64,000 nucleotides of DNA, taken from assembly GCA_003290165.1 (NCBI GenBank), contig QNQO01006264.1, positions 409,762 through 473,761 on the forward strand, read 5' to 3'. Numbering within the stretch: the first letter of the stretch is position 1; each line of letters begins with the position of its first letter. The notes under the pieces are model-generated. The model saw only the letters and a list, made by a program, of their open reading frames with translations. It was not told where the DNA came from and made no database searches. Shown piece after piece: positions 50,737 to 59,557 of this stretch. Position numbers and translations under genes: made by a program. This DNA comes from Berberis thunbergii. Taxonomy: Eukaryota > Streptophyta > Magnoliopsida > Ranunculales > Berberidaceae.

Positions 50737-50911
50737 GTTCTCGCAGATATGGGAATATGCGCCATTGATGAATTTTACAAGATGGATGAATATGATCGAA
50801 CAACAATCCATGAAGTGATGGAGCAATAGATAGTTAGCATTGCTAAGGCTGGAATAACTACTTCTCTCAATGCAAGAACTGCAGTTCTTGCTGCTGCAAA
50901 TCCTGCCTGGT
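50737..50911 (+). pseudogene. Captured MCM7 exon fragment
   Basis: The parent is a subunit of the MCM2-7 replicative helicase. After an AG acceptor (50735-50736) the frame reads [20 protein letters not shown] and, after one stop, [27 protein letters not shown]. This is the MCM Walker B / sensor region: IDEFDKM is changed to IDEFYKM, so a catalytic-site residue is altered. The piece is fused without a break to an IST1-like segment. Confidence 0.88.
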
Positions 50912-51000
50912 GTGGTGATCTTCCTGAGCTGCAAAAGCTAACGAAGTTGTTCGGTGAACGTTATGGACAAAGTTTTGCAATGGTGGCCGTTGAGAGATCA
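50911..51000 (+). pseudogene. IST1-like fragment fused in frame to the MCM7 fragment
   Basis: The frame continues from the MCM7 piece into [19 protein letters not shown] and then SFAMVAVE. This resembles the IST1 domain (ESCRT-III regulator) block usually written GDLPEL...LF..RYG..F. The segment is only about 30 codons. I am fairly sure of the resemblance but less sure of the family member. The chimeric junction lies at about 50909-50913. Confidence 0.6.
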
Positions 51001-52156
51001 TTCTTCTGCAACCCTCTTTTTTTAACCTTAAATGATTTTAGGGTTGATCAGTGCCGATTCAATTGCTACAGGTGTAGGATACAAGGTATGCTTACTTGTA
51101 CAATGACTCTATTGACTTTTCGTATTTTCTTTGTAATTTGGCCTCTTTTATATTCTTTCTTTGGGAATTACGTTTTGCCTCAACTTATTTCATGTATCAT
51201 TTTATTTTTGTTATCAAGATCTTGGAAAGAAAGAAAGCTATCCATTTGTATCCTCTGCCTTGTCATTGATTCTGTTTGCATTCCTCTTTTTTTTGGTTTT
51301 ATCTTTTACTAGAATGATCTTCTATCTTTGTGTTAGACTAAAAAATTTTCTCTTGACAATTCTTAAACAGTCACAATCATCTTCTTTTAGATATGTGAAA
51401 TACATCATGCAAACAAGGAAGTATGTGCATCAAGGGCTTGGAACCTATATCAAAATGCCATATCTTGATACTTCACCCCTCATTCAAGTTAGCAGAGGAT
51501 CTGTTAAACTAGCAGATTAATGATGGTGATATAACCTTGACTGTTTATCATCTATCTCGTGTGCTTATAGATGGAGATTATATTTAAGTATTTTTTGTTG
51601 ATCTCATGATCATTATCAAAGTGAAAGCAGAATATTTGTCTTATACACGTCAAAGCAAAATATATATGTTATGCTGATTGAAAGTTTCATAAACTTTAGT
51701 CTTTTTTGACAACAAACTAGGAAGTATGGGAAATTTTAGAGTTTGATGCATGGCTGGGTGACAAGTTGGATATGGGACATACACCTTAGGAGGAACTTGT
51801 TTAAGTAGTTAAGGACAAGTTGGATATGGGTGCCAAGTTTGATGCATCATCATCGGCAGAGCTATTGAAAAACAATATACAATTAATTTTCAAACTCTTC
51901 TAGATCACAGTTGAGTTTGTTATGTTACTTTTCTCAACCACTATGTGCAAGAAAGGAGAGTGATGTACTACTGTAGTAGACAAATTTACCAGTTATTGAC
52001 TTTATGTCGGGGTACTAGACAAATTTACTCGTTAGTTATTGACTTTATGTCCCTTACTGATTTGGCAAAAATTAATTGTATAGTCAGTTTCCATTTATAC
52101 TGATCCCATTATGCTTGTATAACAATTGTTTTACTATGATTTCATGTCATTTATAG
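51001..52156 (+). other. Unassigned interior of CACTA-2
   Basis: Mostly T-rich intron-like DNA. An open piece near 51390-51520 reads YIMQTRKYVHQGLGTYIKMP and may be another exon scrap, but I do not recognise it. The hydrophobic frames at 50947-51312 and 51161-51520 otherwise reflect T-rich sequence. Confidence 0.35.
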
Positions 52157-53489
52157 CATTGTGCGGGAATAAATTGCTTAGTTGTTTTGAAATCATCTGC
52201 ACCTAACAATTGTGACTACTTATTCACTGGAAGCCGGGATGGAACTCTGAAAAGTTGGGCATTGGCTGAAGATTCTGCTACCTGATCTACCACATTCGAG
52301 TCACATGTTGATTGGGTATTTTAATTTTTCCAATTCTTAAACTGCCTTAAATTCTTTGGATTTTCTCATATTTTCATATTGTAAAATATATTTATGGCTC
52401 ATAGAATTGGGTTACGTTTGAGTATGAGGGTTCATGGATAAAAATCACATTTTTTCCGTAGTCATAAGGCTGAAATGGGTGTGGAGCGACGTGTTGTGAT
52501 CATTTGCAGAGCTAAGGGGTGTTTATTAGTTAGAGGTTTAATAATATCTAACTAGAGGTAAATATCTTTAATAATAGGGGATGGGAAGTGTTTGTTTAGG
52601 CTCTAATTGAAACCTCTTAACTCATGAAAATCATATCATTGGTTCATAGGCTGTTCAGGGGTTATATTAATGTCTGATGAAAATCTGAATAAGACATTTA
52701 CCAAACATATGATTCAAACAGGAACCACTATGTTTTCAAATTTCCAGAGATTTATGGCTGAATCAGACATAAAGCAAACATCAACATCCCCTAAGTGTCC
52801 ATGTATGAATGCTGGACATTTTTTGCAAGTAATCCAGTTAACCGTTTCATTGCAGCGATCCAAGATGGTGAATAATGAACATAAATATCATGAAGACTGG
52901 AAAATTTGGCTAGTCATTACTTGAAATTAGTTTATTACAACCCATTGTATCCTGAGATCAATAGCAAGGGAAACACAACTTATTGCTCTAAAATGCAATC
53001 ACCAAAAAAGATAAACAAGATAACTTGGAAAGTCTTCAAAATTTAGGAACTTGAATGCCTGTTCTTTTTCTTGTAATTCGCAATTACTGTAACAAAGATA
53101 TAAATAAAGAGTCAACAACATTGACACGTCGATTAGTCTTTAATGCAGATGAAAGATATTAATTGTACACCATTATTGTTTCCATATATGCATCACACCT
53201 TTAGTGTTGATTGATTATGACGAGGTTGCTTTGATTGTACAGGTCAATGATGTTGTACTTGCAGGAAATAATACTCTTGTTTCGTGCTCATCAGACACCA
53301 CAATAAAGGTTTGATGAGCTGTTGTGAAATGTTGTTTGGGTTTTCTTCTGATTAGTAATTGTTCTTGCTTCAGTCACGTATTTCCTTTACTTTTTGTCAT
53401 GTTATCAGAGATGGAACTGCTTGTCAAATGGTCGTTGTACCAGAACTCTCCATCAGCACTCAGATTATGTTACTTGTCTTTCCACAAAT
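52157..53489 (+). pseudogene. Captured WDR48-like WD40 protein fragment (three exons)
   Basis: The parent is the plant homologue of WDR48/UAF1, a WD40 protein that activates deubiquitinases. Exons: 52157-52315 (HCAGINCLVVLKSS, YLFTGSRDGTLKSWALAED, a stop, then FESHVDW), 53243-53308 (VNDVVLAGNNTLVSCSSDTT), 53409 to about 53489 (RWNCLSNGRCTRTLHQHSDY). Each covers part of the first WD repeats and the splice phases agree. One stop lies in the first exon. The large intron between the first two exons (about 0.9 kb) contains no other recognised feature. Confidence 0.85.
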
Positions 53490-54171
53490 AAAAAAATGTA
53501 ATTTCTTACTCAGAATTTTAATAGGCTTCGTTAGTATCTTAATGTAGGGTGCTTGATAACCTAAATTCATCTAATATGGATAGCCTCATTATAAGTCTCT
53601 AATCCTTCTGTAGTGTCGTGCATTTTAGAGCAATGTCATTGCCTCAGGTGCATTTTAGAGCATTTTAGTCTCTTAACATGCTATGTGTTGCAACTTGCAA
53701 ATATTGATCACTATTGTTTGTGAATAATCAGACCTCTCCACTATGTACTGAACCCTTTCCTGCACAAAGACGAGTGAAGTTCTTATTAACCTTTAGAAAA
53801 ACACTTACTAGTCACAAGATTTAAGTGAAAAACAAAAAAAAAAGTTCAAATTCTTCAAGTTTTGTTTATATTTCTATTACTTTTTGTACATATGCTCATT
53901 GACTAATTTGGCAAGGATTTCATGAATCCTTTATTACGATGTTCTGATTTAATACTTCGTGAGGGAACTAGAAGATGAAGTGGGACACTTTATTATATTT
54001 AATATAAGCACACATGTCATAGACTTCCTGTTTTTGTTTGTTTTGCAGATGAATTCAAGCTTAATATTGAATGCAACCATGCCACCCTGTCAGGTCAAAG
54101 AGACGTTTATATCCATCTTCATGCTATTATTAGTTGGTTACTCGTGTCAATGGTGAAAATTTATGCTTTAG

Positions 54172-54476
54172 GGTCAAGATGGGGTTGATATCAGGATGAA
54201 TTTTAATGGAAGTAACTCTACAATGGAAGTGGATGACTTTAGTGACATGGTATGCTCCCCCCCCTTTTAACATCTTAGTTTGGGTATCTCCAGCATCCAA
54301 AAATGCGATCTCAATTTGATGAAAGTGAATTTTTTTAGATAATTCATTGAGATAAAATAGATAAAATTCTGATTTGGTTGGTGTATATTTCTGTTTAGAG
54401 ATTTAATGAGCACCAAATGTCAAGGTTGAAGAAAAGTGAGGCATTCATAGCAGAGAGGGAGAGAGAGATAACTCAG
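54172..54476 (+). pseudogene. Captured SYP4-type syntaxin fragment (two exons)
   Basis: The parent is a trans-Golgi Qa-SNARE (SYP41/42/43 group). Exons: 54172-54249 (GQDGVDIRMNFNGSNSTMEV, then DDFSDM) and 54399-54476 (RFNEHQMSRLKKSEAFIAER, then EREITQ). The second block immediately precedes the SNARE motif in SYP4 proteins. The SNARE helix and membrane anchor are absent. After 54476 the donor position reads GCAAGC. A preceding short piece at 54049-54093 starting MNSSLILNA has splice-like borders but is not recognised. Confidence 0.75.
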
Positions 54477-55095
54477 GCAAGCTTAAATGATTCTCCTTTC
54501 AGCTCCATTTTCTAATTAAAGATAAAAAGTCTTCAATTAACTTGCCTGATATCTGTTTAGATGGTTACTTTTGTTACAAAATTTTCTATTAACTTTTCCC
54601 TTAACTATCTGAAAGTCTTATACATTATTTTTAGGAACTTTGCTGATTGAGCGAGGCTGGCAAGAGGCATTGTGATCAAGTTGCTGATTGGTCGAGCTCC
54701 AGCTGGAAAATGAAGCGTTATGTTGAGGTGGACTGATGAAGATGATTGTGGTTCTGTTGAGGTGGTTAAGATGTTAATACAGGGAGCTGTGGTACTTTAT
54801 ATTTAGTTTTTTATTTAGGTTTTGAAAAGCTGGAAATGTTTTGTGACTCGATGTAATACAGAGAGCTGATCTTTATTATTAATTTTATAGATTTTGTGAC
54901 TCGATGTAATACATTATCTCATTAATTATATTACTTTGCCTCCATTCATGGAAATGTTTAAGTTTGGCACATTTAAAATTTTATTTTTCTAGAAATAAAA
55001 TTTATAAGATGTAATAAAAGTCATTTGATAGCAAATAATAATAATAATAATAATAACAATAAAATTTGCTATGTATCCTTACCATAGCGTTTTTG
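54477..55095. other. 3' part of CACTA-2 with an (AAT)n run
   Basis: AT-rich DNA without a recognised gene. An AAT repeat lies at about 55035-55060, and an ACTCGATGTAATACA-like word occurs twice (near 54847 and 54902). The last 40 bases contain a CTATG...CATAGCG inverted motif like the element's other end. Confidence 0.5.
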
Positions 55096-55842
55096 AAAAT
55101 AAAAAACTCGCAAACTCATCTATTAGAAAATCTTGAAGAAGATATCGTAAGTATAAATGATGAAACTGATAACGATGATGTCTACAGTATTCATGAAGAA
55201 TATTATAATGAAAGTAGTGATGACTATGAATTTTCTTATGAAGAAATGGAAACTTACATGTTAAATGAAGATGGGTGCAACCATGAATGGATTCATAAAA
55301 TTGGTTTTGATAAACAAAAATGTAAACATTGCATACGATATCCTAGCCTTGAATATCGTTATCAATGTAAAAACTGCAAGAATGAAATATGTCAATGGTG
55401 CTTAACAGACATATATAATATCACGCCAACATCTACAAAAATAATATAGATATTAATCCAAATAATATTGAATTACAACGGTACAAAATGCTCCTAGAAC
55501 AATGTCAGCTAGAAAATGCTTTCTTAAAGGATAAACATAGTTTCGAACAAGAAAAATTAAAATATGAACTTAATAATATAATAAATAATTTGAAAGAAGA
55601 AATTTTAAGTTTAAAAACCAGATAACTAAAAAGTCAAACACAGAACAAAAACATAAAGATATAGATTACGACATCGTCGACACTTTAGCCTCTCAAGAAG
55701 TTAAACCACAAATATCTTTCTCAACTCTTGATCCTTCTATAATGATATTACCTTCTACAAATCTATTAAGTGTTTTATGCAAAATAAATTTTAAGGATTA
55801 GAAATTAAAGACTTCATAGCTATGATTGACACTGGCTGCTCA
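55096..55842 (+). pseudogene. Endogenous caulimovirid remnant continued: cysteine-rich region and protease start
   Basis: The open frame from about 55100 to 55449 is acidic and then cysteine/histidine-rich (spacing C-x3-H, then C-x2-C, C-x2-C and C-x2-C), a likely zinc-binding region. A helical stretch (55450-55620) follows in another frame. The locus ends with the retropepsin active-site pattern IDTGCS near 55830. This order fits a caulimovirid polyprotein upstream of protease and RT, on the same strand as the movement-protein-like part beyond CACTA-2. Frames are broken. At about 55842 it is cut by an LTR. Confidence 0.5.
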
Positions 55843-56322
55843 AGGACCACCTTCTTGGTGGACGAAGGCACTCCGATGCTTAAGTCAGTTACTCTGTTGA
55901 AAGAAGGATGTAAATCTGAACAAAACTCAATTAAAGTTGCATACCTGTATCAAATGTTCTCTTTACCTTTTATAATGGTTGCGGTTAACTTTCTGCATGA
56001 ATTAAGCATGTGAGGCACAACGGAAGGAGATGTTTCTTATAACAGTCTCCTCCTTAATGGAGATGAGTTCGTGGAGATGTAACTCCCTCCATGGTTGTTT
56101 AATACAACGTTCCTATTCTTTATGAGGGAACTCGTATTGGGCTTGGATTAGGGCTCTAATTCGCTTGGACCTAGATTCAGGCCCTGTTTGCGTTTCCTCA
56201 TTGGCGGACCTCATATTGGCCTTTGTAGTTGACTTTATGAGTTGGCTCAATAGATTGTGCGTTGTATTCTTGTGATGGATCTTTTTGCCATGTGTACGGC
56301 CGTGATGATCGATCTATTTTGA
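55842..56322 (-). mobile_element. LTR Z, truncated LTR of the X/Y family
   Basis: On minus it matches the LTRs of X and Y: GACTTAAGCATCGGAGTGCC, CTCCATTAAGGAGGAGACTG and the GATCATCACGGCCGTACACA start region. About 60 bases at the 55842 side and the terminal TGATGATACATC at the 56322 side are missing. It is directly joined to the middle of an antisense gene, so a deletion of roughly 1.3 kb relative to element X removed the polypurine tract and the gene's N-terminal part. Confidence 0.8.
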
Positions 56323-56324
56323 AG

Positions 56325-57270
56325 AGATGAAGTTGGCTTTGGAGAGGAGTGAGAAAGATATCGTTCGTCCGCTGGACGATGGGGAAAAAGCTTCTTAGAT
56401 GACAAGATGCTAAAGTTGGTTGTTGTTCAGTTTAAGGAGCTTTGCAATCGTGATCGGGTTCCCGAGGTCTAGTCTCATCCTCTTCTTCCCTTCCTGTTGA
56501 TGGAGGGGTGGAGATCCCTCATTCCACAACCTACTTGGGTTCTTCTACTCTTGTTGGGGTCGCCATTCGTTTCGTTTCTGTTGAACGACGAGAGGGTGAT
56601 GGAGGTTCTCCTGTCATTCTTTCTTCTTTCCCGGCTGTGGGTGGTGGTGGTTCATCCATACCACCGAATCCTCAATTCTTCATTCGCGGGGTTGTTGACC
56701 GAGGTAGAGGATGATGGGGTTGGTCTGTGGCCATGCTTGAGTCCCCGAGAGGTGACTTAGATGACATCCACACACGTTTGCATGATGTGGAGAAAGAACT
56801 ATCCACTGACAAGGCACGTTTCATGACGAGGTCGCGCGTGCTCTAAAATTTGTGACATCGCTGAACACAGGAGGAGCAGTTACTGGCTTCGCTTGAACGA
56901 GGTCAAGGCTGATTCCTCCGTGATGCTCACTACTGTTGAGTGCCAACTCATCGCGGTAAGAAGCGAGCTTGCTTCTATTAAGGATAGACTTCGTGTTATG
57001 GAGGTGGCAAATTAGCAGAGCGTTGTTGATGGTTGGACTGAGCTTCTGAATTATATTGAGGGTCTCGGTGTCCGACTTGTCACAATATTGTCATCTGTTC
57101 TATCAGATCTTTGAGGATGACGAAGGTGTTGAGGATCCTCCGAGCGATCCAATGGCTGAAGGGCACCTCTTCTTCCTCTTGAAGAAGAGTTCCTATCGAC
57201 GATCGTTCCTGCAGATGGTATTGCTGAGGTTGTTATATATCTTTCCCCTTAGTCTTTGAATGTAATTGAA
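56325..57270 (+). pseudogene. Antisense gene of element Z (copy 3, truncated and scrambled)
   Basis: Begins with LALERSEKDIVRPLDDGEK-like sequence in one frame, homologous to 35770-35840 of element X (there LALERSKKETTRPLGDNEK). It runs through a serine/proline-rich region to coiled-coil-like scraps near 56760-57060. Stops and frameshifts are numerous. The open frames at 56497-56760 and 56508-56714 are different frames over the same decayed gene. Confidence 0.6.
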
Positions 57271-57639
57271 TAGATTTTGAATGAATGACAAGAGTTGTTT
57301 TCTTTATTTTCTTCTGTTGATTTGTTCATCTGTTGTCATCGTGACAGTTCGTATTGAGCTTTGATGTTTTATAGATATATCTGTAGCAATCGTTTGGTGA
57401 TTTGAATTCTCCTATGCTTTAGCACGCATGTCTTGAACTTGTGTTTGTCTCCTCTGAATCTTTGTGGAAGTTGTTTTTTTTTGCTTGTCTTCAACTTTGT
57501 TTATTTGATATGTTAGTCAATCCATGGTTTTCCTGGGCTGTGCTAACTTGCTCCTTTGTTTGTTCAGTCTGTTCGTCTGATCAACCACAAATTTTGTTTC
57601 CTTTGAGTTGGTTTATTGATTCGGTGGTCTCGAGGTTTT

Positions 57640-58440
57640 CTCTGCTTTGTTGAATCATCCGCTCGACCCGTTGCTAACTCAACATTTCGATTAGTTCGAA
57701 GTAGTTTCTCAGTTTTGTACAAATTTTGCTTTGTTAGCTCAACGTTTCAGTTGACTTGAAGTTTTTTGCTGATTCCGGTGTCCAACCTTTACTTCGTTGG
57801 TTTGACGCTCTAGTTGACCCGAGAATCATTTGGGCTCGTTTGTCTAGTTTCTACTTTGTTAATTGATGTTTCGGTCAATTCAAAGTTTTGTGTTTAGTTG
57901 AATCGTTCGCTCAACTTCTACTTCGTTTAACTCGACGTTTCAGTCGACTCGAAGTTTTTTACTTAGTTGACTCGTTCGTCAAATTTTTGCTTCGTTGGTG
58001 CGAAAATTCCTAATCGACCCGAAGTCATTTAACTTAGTTGACTTGTTTGTCCAACTTTTGCTTTGTTGGTTGCGACACTCAGTCGGCCTGAAGTCCGTTT
58101 AACTTAGATTGAATAATTCGTCCAACTTTACTTTCGTTGGTACAACACTCTAGTAGACCCGAAGTTGTTTTAACTGACTTGACTTGTTCGTCCAACTTTT
58201 TTCTTCGTTGATAGCACACAACTCTTGTCAACCCGAAGTTGTTTTACTTAGTTAACTCATTTGTCTCACTTTTTTCCTTTGTTGGTGAGACATTTCTAAT
58301 CAACCGAATGTTTTATGTTAGTTGCACTCTTTCGTTCAACTTTTGCTTCGTTAAACTAGACCATCTTGGGGCCGATTTCAAAGTTTCTGTGTTTAGTTCA
58401 CTCAGGTGTCCAACTTTGATTTTTTTGGGTTGATCGGACC
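57640..58440. repeat. Decayed 60-70-base tandem repeats of element Z
   Basis: About ten to twelve units with GTCCAACTTTTGCTTCGTTG, TCAGTCGACTCGAAGTTTTT and related words. They are homologous to the 69-base array of element X but much more diverged and with variable spacing. Same relative position in the element (3' of the antisense gene on plus). Confidence 0.75.
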
Positions 58441-58594
58441 AGAAGTTTGTTGTAAATATCCGACTTGCGTCCTGATTCCTTTTGGGCTTTATATGTCGAT
58501 TGTTACGTATAGCTTTGCTACGAAGTTGTTCGCATTTGTGAGATGTCAATTTTGAAATTGAAACTTTATTGATTATTCACTACACCAAAATGCC

Positions 58595-58945
58595 CAGTTT
58601 AGCTACGCTGAGATGGCCACGGTTTAAAACGTTGGTTTATTTGCCCATGGCCAAAAATCGTGGCTATAATGACTAACGGCTTAAAACGTGGCAAAAAAAA
58701 AAACTAGCCACGGCTGAAAAACCGTTGGTTTATTTGCCATGGCCAAAAACCGTGGCTATAAATGACCCACAACGGCTTAAAAACCGTGGCTAAAACATGG
58801 CCACAGCTCAAAACCATTGGTGTATTTGCCACTGCCAAAAACCGTGGCTATATTGACCAATGACCTAAAACCGTGGCTAAAAATGGCCACGGCTAAAAAC
58901 CGTGGCTATAATGCGCAACAGCTCAAAACCGTGGCTATACAAAAA
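58595..58945. repeat. Subterminal repeats of CACTA-3
   Basis: About fifteen copies of a motif of the type ACGGCTTAAAACCGTGGC in both orientations (GGCCACGGTTTAAAAC, AAAAACCGTGGCTATA). They differ from the ATAGCGTTTT-type repeats of CACTA-1 and CACTA-2, so CACTA-3 belongs to a different subfamily. Confidence 0.85.
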
Positions 58946-59557
58946 ACGCTAAAAAAAATGGGCGGGCTTTTTGGCGCTCGATTATTTCCTCTCCTTTTAC
59001 GCGCTCGAAGCTCCTCCTTCCACTCGACATCGACCCACCTCCCTACTCCCTCGACTCCACTCGAAGCTCCTCCTTCCCTGCTCACCTCGACTCTACTCGA
59101 CATCGACTTCCTCCCCTCCACTCCACTCGAAGCTCCTCCTTCCCTGCTGCCCTCCACTCGACATCGACCCTCCCTGTTCCCTCGACTTCCCTGCTCCCTC
59201 CCTTGACTTCCCTCCTCCCCTCCTTCCCTCCTCCCTCGACTTTCCCGCTCCTCCCTCGACTTACCTCCTCCCCTCCTTCCCCTGATCTTCCCTCCTTGCT
59301 CCGGCGTCTTCAACCTCCAAACCATTTTGCAAAATCGATCAGCGACTGCAGATTCTCTCGTAAGGTTTGCTAAAAAATTAAGGTTTGCTGTTTCAGTCTT
59401 TGTTGAAAATTAGAACAAACCCCATTTGTAAAACAACACTTAATCTTCCTTTAATGGGGTTTCTACCCATGGGGTTTGATGTTAAACACAAAATATACTT
59501 TGGGGTTCATTAAAATTTGAAAAGAAACTAAGGGTTTTGTTTCTAGGGTTTCTGAGA

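Larger units (their letters stand above)
46569..55095 (+). mobile_element. CACTA-2: Pack-type CACTA element with fragments of at least five host genes
   Basis: The left end CACTACAACACAAATGCTCA matches the 32.1 kb end of CACTA-1 at 25 of the first 28 bases. ATAGCG-type subterminal motifs and a TTTGGCGC box (46689-46696) follow. All recognised captured exons are on plus. The right end near 55060-55095 has ATAGCG-type subterminal sequence, but I find no GTAGTG terminus, so the 3' end is truncated or mutated and the boundary is approximate. No transposase is seen. It lies within pararetroviral DNA. Confidence 0.75.

Noticed and set aside
52670..52924. 84-codon plus-strand frame in CACTA-2
   Set aside because: It lies in the intron between two WDR48 exons, lacks splice-like borders and matches no family I know.
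58906..59325. 139-codon minus frame rich in G, R and E
   Set aside because: It is antisense to the CT-rich leader of CACTA-3; low-complexity product.
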